Shown: in pieces, positions 47,547-58,530 of the stretch
Numbering within the stretch: position 1 is the first letter of the stretch
How the letters are laid out: each line of letters starts with the position of its first letter
Source: Pseudomonas sp. 10S4
GTDB lineage: Bacteria; Pseudomonadota; Gammaproteobacteria; Pseudomonadales; Pseudomonadaceae
NCBI RefSeq assembly: GCF_034344865.1
Contig: NZ_CP133774.1
Location: 310,001 to 374,000, forward strand
Reading direction: 5' to 3'
DNA length: 64,000 nucleotides
Program-made: the position numbers and the translations under genes
Notes under the pieces: generated by a model
Database searches by the model: none
Seen by the model: only the letters and a program-made list of their open reading frames with translations
Told to the model about the DNA's origin: nothing

Positions 47547-47811
47547 TCTTAAGCCTTCCTGCGTCGCTCGTGAGGTAGTTATAACCCAGCACTTTGCATT
47601 AGCAAATGTTTCAGACGAGACACAGTGCCACTACGTATCACGAATCATAGGTCAGAAACCGACTATCGCTATGCCGTCCCCGCCCCGTTTGATTGCAATG
47701 CCCGACGAGCCCGGTGTACAAATGACGGGCTGCTTTCAGGAAACAGGCTTCAAAAGCGCTACTGCGGTCACCCCGTAGCCCCTCTGAACTCCCCTAAAAA
47801 CTGTAGCCCTA

Positions 47812-47847
47812 TTGGTAAGACGCGACATTTAATTATAAGATCGCGCC
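47812..47847 (+). promoter_or_regulatory. ArgR-type operator and promoter of argF
   Basis: The minus strand of 47812-47827 reads TGTCGC-N8-AA, an exact ArgR half-site; a degraded copy (GCGCC) begins 21 bp further at 47843. A TTGGTA/TATAAG promoter pair (47812-47817 and 47834-47839, spacing 16) overlaps it, so bound ArgR would cover the -35 box. Confidence 0.6.
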
Positions 47848-47953
47848 TTCCCCTATTTCGTCGCCCCGTGCGGCTTACGCCGCAGGTCTCGCCCGTTTTT
47901 CAATTAAACAAGGCTTTGAGCATCTGCGGTCTGTAGCAAAAAGGTAGTCAATG

Positions 47954-48874
47954 ATGAGCGCAAGGCACTTTCTCTCCCTGATGGATTGCACGCCCGAAGA
48001 GCTGGTCAGCGTGATCCGTCGAGGCGTTGAGCTCAAAGACCTGCGTAACCGCGGCGTACTGTTCGAGCCTTTGAAAAACCGTGTCCTGGGGATGATTTTC
48101 GAGAAGTCCTCGACCCGTACTCGCATCTCCTTCGAAGCGGGCATGATCCAGCTCGGCGGCCAGGCGATTTTCCTGTCGCCGCGCGATACCCAACTGGGTC
48201 GTGGCGAGCCGATCGGCGACTGTGCGATTGTCATGTCGAGCATGCTCGACGCGGTGATGATCCGTACCTTCGCCCACAGCACCCTCACTGAATTTGCCGC
48301 CAACTCCCGCGTACCGGTGATCAACGGCCTGTCCGATGACTTGCACCCGTGCCAGTTGCTGGCCGACATGCAAACCTTCCTTGAGCATCGCGGCTCGATC
48401 CAGGGCAAGACCGTGGCCTGGATCGGCGACGGCAACAACATGTGCAACAGCTATATAGAAGCCGCGATCCAGTTCGACTTCCAGTTGCGTATTGCCTGCC
48501 CGGAAGGTTACGAACCAAACGCTGAATTCGTGGCCAAGGCCGGCGATCGTGTGACCATTGTCCGCGATCCTCTGGATGCCGTGCGCGGCGCCCACCTGGT
48601 CAGCACTGACGTCTGGACCTCCATGGGCCAGGAAGAAGAAACCGCCAAGCGCCTGAAGCTGTTCGCACCGTTCCAGGTCAACCGCGCCCTGCTCGACCAA
48701 GCCGCTGCGGATGTGCTGTTCATGCATTGCCTGCCGGCCCACCGTGGCGAAGAAATCAGCGTCGATCTGTTGGATGACCCGCGCTCCGTTGCCTGGGACC
48801 AGGCGGAAAACCGTCTGCACGCACAAAAAGCCCTGCTGGAGTTTCTGGTCGCGCCGGCGTACCACCACGCATGA
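47954..48874 (+). CDS. argF: Ornithine carbamoyltransferase, anabolic
   Basis: The 306-residue enzyme makes citrulline. Motifs: [12 protein letters not shown] (carbamoyl-phosphate site), [24 protein letters not shown] and [16 protein letters not shown] is ahead of two adjacent ATGs (47951 and 47954); the second gives [10 protein letters not shown]. argF, with ArgR site and argG elsewhere, marks the synthetic form. An ABC ATPase gene overlaps its end by four bases. Confidence 0.96.
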   Translation: MSARHFLSLMDCTPEELVSVIRRGVELKDLRNRGVLFEPLKNRVLGMIFEKSSTRTRISFEAGMIQLGGQAIFLSPRDTQLGRGEPIGDCAIVMSSMLDAVMIRTFAHSTLTEFAANSRVPVINGLSDDLHPCQLLADMQTFLEHRGSIQGKTVAWIGDGNNMCNSYIEAAIQFDFQLRIACPEGYEPNAEFVAKAGDRVTIVRDPLDAVRGAHLVSTDVWTSMGQEEETAKRLKLFAPFQVNRALLDQAAADVLFMHCLPAHRGEEISVDLLDDPRSVAWDQAENRLHAQKALLEFLVAPAYHHA

Positions 48875-49981
48875 GTCAGCCATTACTGCTCAACCTGCGC
48901 AACCTTGCCTGCGGCTATCAGGACCAGCGAGTTGTGCAGAACCTCAACCTGCACTTGAATGCCGGCGACATCGGCTGTCTGCTGGGCTCTTCGGGCTGCG
49001 GCAAGACCACCACCCTGCGGGCCATCGCTGGTTTTGAACCGGTGCACGAAGGTGAAATCCAGCTGGCTGGCGAGACCATCTCCAGCGCCGGTTTCACCCT
49101 CGCCCCGGAGAAACGCCGGATCGGCATGGTCTTCCAGGACTACGCACTGTTCCCGCATTTGAGCGTGGCCGAGAACATTGCCTTCGGGATTCGCAAGCAT
49201 CCGCAAAAGGATCGCGTCACCGAAGAGTTGCTGGAACTGGTCAACCTGAAGAACCTCGGCAAGCGCTTTCCCCACGAGTTGTCCGGTGGCCAGCAGCAAC
49301 GCGTTGCCCTACGCCCGCGCCCTGGCGCCGGGGCCGCAACTGTTGCTGCTCGACGAACCGTTCTCCAACCTCGATGGCGAATTGCGGCGCAAGCTCAGCC
49401 ATGAAGTACGCGACATTCTCAAGGCCCGTGGCACCAGTGCAATTCTAGTGACTCACGACCAGGAAGAAGCTTTCGCTGTCAGCGATCATGTCGGGGTTTT
49501 CAAGGAAGGTCGCCTGGAACAATGGGACACTCCCTACAACCTGTATCACGAACCGCTGACACCGTTTGTGGCCAGTTTTATTGGCCAGGGCTACTTCATT
49601 CGTGGCCAGCTAAGCAGCCCGGAGTCGGTGCAGACCGAGCTCGGTGAGTTGCGCGGCAATCGCGCCTACACCTGGCCAACTGGCGGCGCGGTGGATGTGT
49701 TGTTGCGCCCGGACGATATCGTTTATGCGCCGGACAGCACCTTGAAAGCACGCATTGTTGGCAAGACGTTCCTCGGTGCGTCGACCTTGTACCGCTTGCA
49801 GATGCCAACCGGCGCACAGCTGGAATCGATCTTCCCGAGCCATGCCGACCATGAGGTAGGTGCTCAAGTGGGCATTCGTGTGGCGGCTGAGCATCTGGTG
49901 CTGTTCCAGGCATCTGGCAGCACGGCGGCGCAGATTCCGCTGGTCGAATCCGGCGTGCGGCGGTACAGCACCGTTAGCTGA
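48871..49981 (+). CDS. ABC transporter ATPase, FbpC/PotA-like (frameshifted as read)
   Basis: The product starts inside the argF stop. Walker A is [10 protein letters not shown], signature [11 protein letters not shown], and Walker [20 protein letters not shown]. The frame breaks at about 49311, where one extra base separates RVAL from ARALAPGPQ; with it removed the protein has 369 residues. A C-terminal TOBE-like domain (about 270-360) follows. It resembles ferric-iron or polyamine ATPases; no permease lies beside it. Confidence 0.85.
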
Positions 49982-49992
49982 AAAACACGGAC

Positions 49993-50092
49993 CCATGTGG
50001 AAGCGGGCTTGCTCGCGAAAGCGGTGTATCAGTCAATGATGATGTCGACTGACAGTCCGCTTTCGCGAGCAAGCCCGCTCCCACATTAGATT
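49993..50092. repeat. Inverted REP-type repeat pair
   Basis: GTGGAAGCGGGCTTGCTCGCG and GCGAGCAAGCCCGCTCCCAC face each other over about 45 bases, between convergent genes. Confidence 0.85.
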
Positions 50093-50096
50093 TGGG

Positions 50097-50879
50097 TCAG
50101 CCGAGGTGCAGCGTTCCGCTCGCGACCAGCGTCGCATTCCCCCCGATCTTCACCCGATCCCCTTCCAGCCGACAAAACAACTCACCGCCGCGCGCCGAGC
50201 ACTGATACGCCGTCAGACTCGACTTGCCCAAGCGCTTCGACCAGTACGGAATCAAACTGCAATGGGTTGAGCCGGTCACAGGGTCTTCGTTGATGCCGAT
50301 TGCTGGCGCGAAGTACCGGGACACAAAGTCATGCTTGCCTCCCTTGGCGGTGACGATTGCACCGGGCCATGGCAGTTTCGCCAGGGCAGCCATGTCTGGT
50401 TTGCAATCGAGCACGGCCTGCTCGGATTCCAGCACCACCAACAGCTCGTTCGAACCCAGCACATCCACCGCCTCCACGCCCAGGACGCGCTCAACGTCAA
50501 GGGTCACGCCGACTTCCGTCGGCACTCGCGCCGGGAAGTCCAGCCACATCCGCTCGCCTTCGCGGCTGACACTCAGCGGGCCGGACTTGCAGATGAAGTC
50601 CAGGCGTTCGGCCGGTTCTTTATAGATTTCAAACAGCACGAACGCACTGGCCAGGGTCGCATGCCCGCACAGCGGCACTTCGGTTGCCGGGGTAAACCAG
50701 CGGATATGCCAGACCAGGCCTTCACGTACCACGAAGGCGGTTTCGGCGAGGTTGTGTTCGGCGGCGATTTTCTGCATCAGCTCATCGGCGAGCCAGGCAT
50801 CGAGGCGATACACCATCGCCGGGTTACCACTGAACGGCCGATCACTGAACGCGTCGACCTGATGAAATTCAAGCTGCAT
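50097..50879 (-). CDS. PhzF-family isomerase/epimerase-like protein
   Basis: The ATG after AGGGAGTCAGTT gives 260 residues. The PhzF fold is shown by DAFSDRPFSGNPAMVYRLD, the catalytic Glu in AETAFVV (about 46), CGHATLASA, and GINEDPVTGSTHCSL in the second half. PhzF proteins isomerise small metabolites without cofactor; true PhzF is in phenazine clusters, which are absent here. Substrate unknown. Confidence 0.88.
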   Translation of the reverse strand: MQLEFHQVDAFSDRPFSGNPAMVYRLDAWLADELMQKIAAEHNLAETAFVVREGLVWHIRWFTPATEVPLCGHATLASAFVLFEIYKEPAERLDFICKSGPLSVSREGERMWLDFPARVPTEVGVTLDVERVLGVEAVDVLGSNELLVVLESEQAVLDCKPDMAALAKLPWPGAIVTAKGGKHDFVSRYFAPAIGINEDPVTGSTHCSLIPYWSKRLGKSSLTAYQCSARGGELFCRLEGDRVKIGGNATLVASGTLHLG

Positions 50880-50972
50880 AACTGACTCCCTAAGTCTGGT
50901 CACCGAGCATGAAGCTGGCGTTCAACAGGCGCCAGTGACAGACCAGGCAAATTTGCACCATACAGCGTCGAC

Positions 50973-51441
50973 TCAAACCCGACCGATATCGGCGAACTTC
51001 GCCTGGGTGTGTTCGGCCAGGACCGCAGGCGCCAATTCGACTTCAAGACCACGTCGCCCGGCGCTGACAAAAATACTGGCGAAGGGTTGAGCCGAGTTAT
51101 CGATAAAAGTGCGCAGTCGCTTCTTCTGCCCCAGCGGACTGATGCCGCCCAACAGATAACCCGTCGCCCGTTGTGCCGCCGCCGGGTCGGCCATTTCGAC
51201 TTTTTCACCCCGGCCGCGTGCGCCAGGTGCTTTAAATCCAGACTTCCGACGACCGGTACCACCGCCACCAGTAATTCGCCCTTTTCACTGGCTGCCAGCA
51301 AGGTCTTAAACACCCTTGTTGGATCCAAACCCAGCTTTTCCGCGGCCTCCAGACCGTAGGACGCTGCCTTCGGATCATGTTCGTAACTGTGCACGTAATG
51401 TTCGGCACGAACTTTTTCAACAAATCCAATGCGGGGGTCAT
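50973..51441 (-). CDS. ybaK: Cys-tRNA(Pro) deacylase YbaK/EbsC (two frameshifts as read)
   Basis: The product removes Cys mischarged on tRNA-Pro. The three segments [30 protein letters not shown] to VKK, and [20 protein letters not shown] to FADIGRV lie in three phases. Each break is in a run of five A on the coding strand (51413-51417 and 51201-51205 on the plus strand) where six are needed (AAA AAA GTT, AAA AAA GTC). With two A restored the protein has 156 residues, the usual size. Confidence 0.85.
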
Positions 51442-51641
51442 GGCATCTCCAGGCTCGGCGACAGAAGAAAAATACTGCTCAGGATTCTAGATCATTGATC
51501 AACAGAAGGCTCTATTACGGCACTGTTTCAAAGGCTTGGAACCGCCCGTTTCCATTAGGTCGCAACCCCTTCTATCAGTGACCCACACGATCATTGATGC
51601 GACGAATAGCTTAAATATGACTGATGGTTCACTTTCGACCT

Positions 51642-51682
51642 TTGACATCAGCGTTTCTTGTCTATATTTTTTCGAATGCGAA
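51642..51682 (+). promoter_or_regulatory. glpF promoter with GlpR-type operator
   Basis: TTGACA (51642-51647) and TATATT (51663-51668) are spaced 15 bases. TTCGAATGCGAA (51671-51682) matches the GlpR core TTCG-N4-CGAA and covers the start region, so glycerol-3-phosphate should relieve it. The gap 51442-51813 contains nothing else recognised. Confidence 0.6.
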
Positions 51683-51813
51683 TACTGTAGGAATGATCCC
51701 GAAGTAGTACTCGGCAGTAAACCAAGATCAGGATGGGGATCCTGCCTCGGTGAAAATCGCGCTTTGACCAAGATGATAAAGCGCCAGACAACAACAAAAA
51801 AATGAGGTTTTCG

Positions 51814-52665
51814 ATGACAACTGCTTTGAAACAACCGTCGCTCTCGAGCCAATGCATGGCCGAGTTCCTGGGTACTGCACTATTGATCTTTTTTGGTACG
51901 GGTTGCGTTGCCGCGCTCAAGGTCGCGGGTGCCAGTTTTGGTCTATGGGAAATCAGCATCATTTGGGGCGTAGGCGTCAGCATGGCGATCTACCTGACCG
52001 CCGGGGTTTCCGGGGCTCACCTCAATCCTGCAGTCAGTATCGCCCTGAGCATTTTCGCTGACTTCGAAAAGCGCAAACTGCCCTTCTACATCCTTTCCCA
52101 AATCGCTGGTGCATTCTGCGGCGCGCTGTTGGTTTACACGCTCTACAGCAATCTATTCCTCGATTACGAACAAACTCACCACATGGTGCGTGGCACTCAA
52201 GCAAGCCTTGAGTTGGCGTCGGTGTTCTCCACTTTCCCGAACCCGGCCCTGTCCACTGCCCAGGCGTTCCTGGTTGAAATGATCATCACCGCCATCCTGC
52301 TGGGCGTGATCATGTCCCTGACCGACGACAACAACGGCTTGCCAAAGGGTCCGCTGGCGCCGCTGCTGATCGGCCTGTTGATTGCGGTGATTGGTAGCTC
52401 GATGGGCCCGCTCACCGGTTTCGCGATGAACCCGGCACGTGACTTCGGTCCCAAGCTAATGACTTTCTTCGCAGGCTGGGGTGAAGTTTCCTTCACCGGC
52501 GCACGCGATATCCCGTACTTCCTGATTCCGATTTTTGCACCGATTGTCGGTGCCTGCCTCGGTGCTGCTGGCTATCGCGGGCTGATTGCCCGTCATCTGC
52601 CGACTCCCGAACCTGCTACAAAGGACGCAACACCGGCCATTGACGGCAAACCAAGAACCTCTTGA
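51814..52665 (+). CDS. glpF: Glycerol facilitator
   Basis: The ATG after GAGGTTTTCG gives 283 residues. Six helices and two half-helices carry the aquaporin boxes NPAVSIAL and NPARDFGPKL. The family reading favours aquaglyceroporin. glpK starts 75 bases on, so the glp genes form one unit. Confidence 0.95.
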   Translation: MTTALKQPSLSSQCMAEFLGTALLIFFGTGCVAALKVAGASFGLWEISIIWGVGVSMAIYLTAGVSGAHLNPAVSIALSIFADFEKRKLPFYILSQIAGAFCGALLVYTLYSNLFLDYEQTHHMVRGTQASLELASVFSTFPNPALSTAQAFLVEMIITAILLGVIMSLTDDNNGLPKGPLAPLLIGLLIAVIGSSMGPLTGFAMNPARDFGPKLMTFFAGWGEVSFTGARDIPYFLIPIFAPIVGACLGAAGYRGLIARHLPTPEPATKDATPAIDGKPRTS

Positions 52666-52740
52666 TACCGTTGGCGCGCGATCCTGCCCATTTGATCGCG
52701 CGCCTGACCTCACCTCCTTATTTCGTCCAAGGCAATCGAC

Positions 52741-54257
<1,517 letters not shown>

Positions 54258-54342
54258 GTACTCGTATCGGTATGTAACTGGTAGGGAGCAGATTCCTGCG
54301 GCATCATGGGCAAATTTTGCACGGCAGCCCAAAGGAAGCCCC

Positions 54343-55098
54343 ATGAATCTGCCTCCCCGTCAGCAGCAAATCCTCGAGCTGGTCCGCGAACGCGGCTATG
54401 TCAGCATCGAGGAAATGGCTACGCTGTTCGTCGTTACACCGCAAACCATTCGCCGCGATATCAATCAGCTCGCGGAAGCCAATTTATTGCGTCGCTACCA
54501 CGGCGGCGCAGCCTACGACTCCAGTGTCGAAAACACCGCCTACGCCATGCGCGCCGACCAGATGCGCGATGAAAAGCAGCGTATCGGCGAAGCCATTGCG
54601 GCCCAGATCCCCGATCACGCCTCGCTGTTCATCAATATCGGCACCACCACCGAATCGATTGCCCGGGCGCTGCTCAACCACAATCACCTGAAAATCATCA
54701 CCAACAACCTGCACGTCGCCTCAATGCTCAGTGCCAAGGACGATTTCGATGTCCTGCTGACCGGCGGTAACGTGCGGCGTGACGGCGGTGTGGTGGGCCA
54801 GGCGAGTGTCGACTTCATTAACCAGTTCAAGGTTGATTTCGCCCTCGTCGGCATCAGTGGTATCGATGAAGACGGCAGCCTGCTGGACTTCGATTACCAG
54901 GAAGTGCGGGTGTCCCAGGCGATCATCGCCAACGCCCGGAAAGTGATTCTGGCGGCGGACTCCAGCAAATTCGGGCGCAATGCCATGATTCGTTTGGGGC
55001 CGATCAGTTTGATTGATTGCCTGGTGACTGATCAGCAGCCCGTTCCGGCGCTGGCGCAGCTGTTGAGTCAGCACAAGATTCGGCTGGAAGTGGTTTAA
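54343..55098 (+). CDS. glpR: DeoR-family repressor of the glycerol regulon
   Basis: The 251-residue protein has a DeoR helix-turn-helix ([32 protein letters not shown]) and an effector domain ([14 protein letters not shown]-like [10 protein letters not shown]). It should bind the TTCG-N4-CGAA sites before glpF and glpD and release them with glycerol-3-phosphate. It lies between glpK and glpD, the normal Pseudomonas order. Confidence 0.94.
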   Translation: MNLPPRQQQILELVRERGYVSIEEMATLFVVTPQTIRRDINQLAEANLLRRYHGGAAYDSSVENTAYAMRADQMRDEKQRIGEAIAAQIPDHASLFINIGTTTESIARALLNHNHLKIITNNLHVASMLSAKDDFDVLLTGGNVRRDGGVVGQASVDFINQFKVDFALVGISGIDEDGSLLDFDYQEVRVSQAIIANARKVILAADSSKFGRNAMIRLGPISLIDCLVTDQQPVPALAQLLSQHKIRLEVV

Positions 55099-55119
55099 CC
55101 CCCTTTCGAAAGCAGTGCG

Positions 55120-55260
55120 CTCCCTTGTGGCGAGGGAGCTTGCTCCCGCTCGGCTGCGCAGCAGACGCAAATCAGACGACAGGTTCTTCCTGAAATACCG
55201 CAATTGCCAATTTTAGGGCCGCTTCGCAGCCCAGCGGGAGCAAGCTCCCTCGCCACAGAA
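55120..55260. repeat. Long inverted REP/BIME-type repeat
   Basis: GTGGCGAGGGAGCTTGCTCC and GGAGCAAGCTCCCTCGCCAC, about 100 bases apart; same family as 1808-1936. It lies between glpR and glpD. Confidence 0.88.
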
Positions 55261-55367
55261 GCACTCTCCACCCTCGCTCAATGTTCGTAAATTTTCCTTT
55301 AATGGCCCTTCGATCAGTATTTTCAATCGAAGTTGACTAGCTGTGGGCGCCTTTATGGGCTACCATT

Positions 55368-55399
55368 TTCGCAAATGAACATTAATGTTCGAATTCAAA
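55368..55399 (+). promoter_or_regulatory. Tandem GlpR-type sites before glpD
   Basis: TTCGCAAATGAA (55368-55379) and TTCGAATTCAAA (55388-55399) resemble TTCG-N4-CGAA (7 of 8 and 6 of 8) and lie exactly 20 bp apart, about 35-65 bases before the glpD ATG at 55432. Confidence 0.5.
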
Positions 55400-55431
55400 T
55401 ATCGAAAATCATAAAAGCCCGAGGCCAGCCG

Positions 55432-56969
55432 ATGCCCACTTCTACCTTGCCTACTCCCCTCTCGCCGAGGTCTACGATATCGCCGTCATCGGTGGTGGGA
55501 TCAATGGTGTGGGGATTGCAGCGGATGCCGCCGGTCGCGGTCTTTCGGTGTTCCTTTGTGAAAAGGACGATCTGGCCAGCCACACCTCGTCCGCCAGCAG
55601 CAAGCTGATCCACGGCGGCCTGCGCTACCTCGAACATTACGAATTCCGCTTGGTACGCGAAGCGCTGGCCGAGCGCGAAGTGCTGTTGGCCAAGGCCCCG
55701 CACATCGTCAAGCAGATGCGCTTCGTGCTGCCACATCGCCCGCACCTGCGCCCTGCGTGGATGATCCGCGCCGGCCTGTTCCTTTATGATCATTTGGGCA
55801 AACGCGAAAAACTCGAAGGCTCGAAAAGCCTGAAGTTCGGTCCGGACAGCCCGCTGAAAAGCGAAATCACCAAAGGCTTCGAATACTCCGATTGCTGGGT
55901 CGACGATGCCCGCCTGGTGGTCCTGAATGCCATGGCCGCTCGCGAGAAAGGTGCCCACGTTCACACCCAGACCCGTTGCGTCAGCGCCCGTCGCGCCAAG
56001 GGCCTGTGGCACCTGAATCTGGAACGTGCTGACGGCAGCCTGTTTTCGATCCGCGCCAAGGCGCTGGTGAACGCCGCCGGCCCGTGGGTCGCCAAGTTCA
56101 TTCGTGACGACCTGAAAATGGATTCGCCGTACGGTATCCGCCTGATCCAGGGCAGCCACCTGATCGTGCCAAAACTGTACGAAGGCGAACACGCGCATAT
56201 CCTGCAAAACGAAGATCAGCGCATCGTGTTCACCATTCCGTACCTGAACCATTTCACCCTGATCGGCACCACCGACCGCGAGTACACCGGCGACCCGGCT
56301 GCCGTGGCGATCACCGAAGGCGAAACCGATTATCTGCTCAAAGTGGTCAACGCCCACTTCAAGAAGCAAGTCAGCCGCGAGGACATCCAGCACAGCTATT
56401 CCGGTGTGCGTCCGCTGTGCAATGACGAGTCAGACAATCCATCGGCCGTGACCCGCGACTACACCCTGGCGTTGTCGGGCAGTGGCGAAGAAGCACCACT
56501 GCTGTCGGTGTTCGGCGGCAAGCTGACCACCTATCGCAAACTGGCCGAGTCGGCGCTGGCTCAACTGGCGCCGTACTTCACGCAGATCAAGCCAAGCTGG
56601 ACCGCGACGGCCACCCTGCCCGGCGGCGAAGACATGACCACCCCGCAAGCCTTGAGCGCACGGATCCGCGACACGTTCGACTGGGTGCCCACCGAAATCG
56701 CCCGCCGCTGGGCTACCAGCTACGGCAGCCGCACCTGGCGCATGCTCGAAGGCGTGCAGAGCCTCAGCGACCTGGGTGAACACATCGGCGGCGGTCTCTA
56801 CACCCGCGAAGTCGATTACTTGTGCAGCGAAGAGTGGGCAACCACCGCTCACGACATTCTGTGGCGCCGCAGCAAACTGGGGTTGTTCACCACCGAAGCC
56901 GAACAGCAGAAGCTCGCGGACTACCTGAGCAAGGTCGAGCAGAACCGCAGCAAGATCGAAGCGGCCTGA
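55432..56969 (+). CDS. glpD: Aerobic glycerol-3-phosphate dehydrogenase (frameshifted as read)
   Basis: The start MPTSTLPTP is followed by a run of four C (55456-55459) where five are needed (CCC CCT CTC GCC); beyond it the body begins AEVYDIAVIGGGINGVGI, the FAD-binding motif. With one C added the protein has 512 residues, as usual. Membrane-bound GlpD passes electrons to ubiquinone. DLASHTSSASSKLIHGGLRY is the family signature. Confidence 0.93.
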
Positions 56970-56989
56970 TCGGGAATCCGGTTATACGA

Positions 56990-57022
56990 AAGCCCCTGAA
57001 TCGTGAGATTCAGGGGCTTTTT
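56990..57022 (+). terminator. Intrinsic terminator of glpD
   Basis: AAGCCCCTGAATC-GTGA-GATTCAGGGGCTTTTT, 20 bases after the stop; a perfect stem. Confidence 0.92.
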
Positions 57023-57039
57023 GCATTATTGGCAAAACT

Positions 57040-57126
57040 GCAGGAGCGAGGCTTGCCCGCGAAGGGGTCACTGCGGCTTGCCTGAAGCACCGCGTTATCG
57101 TTCTTCGCGGGCAAGCCTCGCTCCTA
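57040..57126. repeat. Inverted REP-type repeat pair
   Basis: GGAGCGAGGCTTGCCCGCGAA and TTCGCGGGCAAGCCTCGCTCC, about 40 bases apart. Confidence 0.88.
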
Positions 57127-57146
57127 CGGAATATCGGGGGATTGCA

Positions 57147-57191
57147 TTCGGTTTTCCGAACGCGACCCGTCGGCCGATTCGGTTTACCGGA
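57147..57191 (+). promoter_or_regulatory. Two AauR-type upstream activating sites
   Basis: TTCGGTTTTCCGAA (57147-57160) and TTCGGTTTACCGGA (57178-57191) match the TTCGGNNNNCCGAA inverted repeat reported for AauR, the first perfectly, the second with one change. They lie 31 bp apart (three turns), about 80-120 bases before the sigma-54 promoter. Confidence 0.65.
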
Positions 57192-57267
57192 TAATTCGAC
57201 GGTATTTTCAGCGCCATCAATATTTAATATCCTTACAAATCAATATCTTGATCCACATCACCTGGCC

Positions 57268-57283
57268 TGGCACGAGTCATGCT
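57268..57283 (+). promoter_or_regulatory. Sigma-54 promoter of aatJ
   Basis: TGGCACGAGTCATGCT has GG and GC ten bases apart and follows the TGGCAC-N5-TTGCW model. It lies about 115 bases before the aatJ ATG. Confidence 0.7.
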
Positions 57284-57398
57284 CTACACTCTGGGACGAA
57301 TGTACTGCCGTGCCCAATCTTCAGGAGCACCCAGGCACTCGAAGCACAAAAGGGCCGACGAACTGGCTCCATAAAAAAACAATGTCGAGGAAAATTTG

Positions 57399-58313
57399 AT
57401 GCGCATCGTTCCCCATATCCTGGGCGCAGCCATTGCTGCCGCTCTGATTACCACTCCAGTTTTCGCTGCCGAACTCACCGGCACACTGAAGAAGATCAAA
57501 GAGTCCGGCACCATCACCCTCGGGCATCGTGACGCCTCCATTCCGTTTTCCTATATCGCGGACGCTTCCGGCAAACCGGTTGGCTACTCCCACGATATCC
57601 AGCTGAAAATCGTCGAAGCTATCAAGAAAGACCTCGACCTGCCGGACCTCAAGGTCAAATACAACCTGGTCACCTCGCAAACCCGTATCCCGCTGGTGCA
57701 AAACGGCACCGTGGACGTCGAGTGCGGCTCCACCACCAACAACATCGAGCGTCAGCAGCAAGTTGACTTCTCCGTCGGCATCTTCGAAATCGGCACCCGC
57801 CTGCTGACGAAGAAAGATTCCGTGTATAAGGATTTCGCCGACCTCAAGGGCAAGAAGATCGTGACCACCGCGGGCACCACGTCCGAGCGCATCCTCAAGT
57901 CGATGAACGCCGACAAGCAGATGGGCATGAACGTCATCTCCGCCAAAGACCACGGCGAGTCCTTCCAGATGCTGGAATCGGGCCGCGCTGTTGCTTTCAT
58001 GATGGACGACGCCTTGCTGGCGGGTGAAGCGGCCAAGGCCAAGAAGGCTGATGACTGGGCCGTTACCGGCACTCCACAGTCCTACGAAATCTACGGCTGC
58101 ATGGTCCGCAAGGGCGACGAACCATTCAAGAAGGCTGTAGACGACGCGATCGTAGCCACCTACAAGTCGGGCGAGATCAACAAGATCTACGAAAAATGGT
58201 TCATGCAGCCAATCCCGCCTAAGGGCCTGAACCTGAACTTCCCGATGAGCGACGAACTCAAGAAGCTGATCGCCAGCCCGACCGACAAAGCGGCTGACGA
58301 CAAAAAATCCTGA
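57399..58313 (+). CDS. aatJ: Periplasmic glutamate/aspartate-binding protein
   Basis: The ATG after GAGGAAAATTTG gives 304 residues. A signal peptide (residues 1-24, AAIAAALITTPVFAA) is followed by the type-2 amino-acid-binding fold: RDASIPFSYIAD, DVECGSTTNN, TTAGTTSERIL. It delivers acidic amino acids to AatQMP. Same symbol as gltI elsewhere. Upstream sites link it to AauSR and sigma-54. Confidence 0.93.
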   Translation: MRIVPHILGAAIAAALITTPVFAAELTGTLKKIKESGTITLGHRDASIPFSYIADASGKPVGYSHDIQLKIVEAIKKDLDLPDLKVKYNLVTSQTRIPLVQNGTVDVECGSTTNNIERQQQVDFSVGIFEIGTRLLTKKDSVYKDFADLKGKKIVTTAGTTSERILKSMNADKQMGMNVISAKDHGESFQMLESGRAVAFMMDDALLAGEAAKAKKADDWAVTGTPQSYEIYGCMVRKGDEPFKKAVDDAIVATYKSGEINKIYEKWFMQPIPPKGLNLNFPMSDELKKLIASPTDKAADDKKS

Positions 58314-58332
58314 TTTCTGACTAACCCTATCT

Positions 58333-58358
58333 CCTGAGAGGGCGCCTGCCCTTTCAGG
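58333..58358 (+). promoter_or_regulatory. Intergenic hairpin between aatJ and aatQ
   Basis: CCTGAGAGGGC-GCCT-GCCCTTTCAGG forms a stem with one mismatch pair. No T run follows directly, so it may stabilise aatJ mRNA or partly stop transcription, giving more binding protein than permease. Confidence 0.5.
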
Positions 58359-58530
58359 TGGTTGTCATTCCCTGCTGGCATTTTCTGGAAACACTCGAAC
58401 CGGTGGTTGTCGAGCCGATCGCGTGTGCCTGATCTTAGTGGCCTGTACCACACAGGCCACCCAGGTTGGGCGGGAACGGAGCTTCCCCAAGCGGGCACTT
58501 GTACATTGATCGATCCGAGGGGAGACCCTA

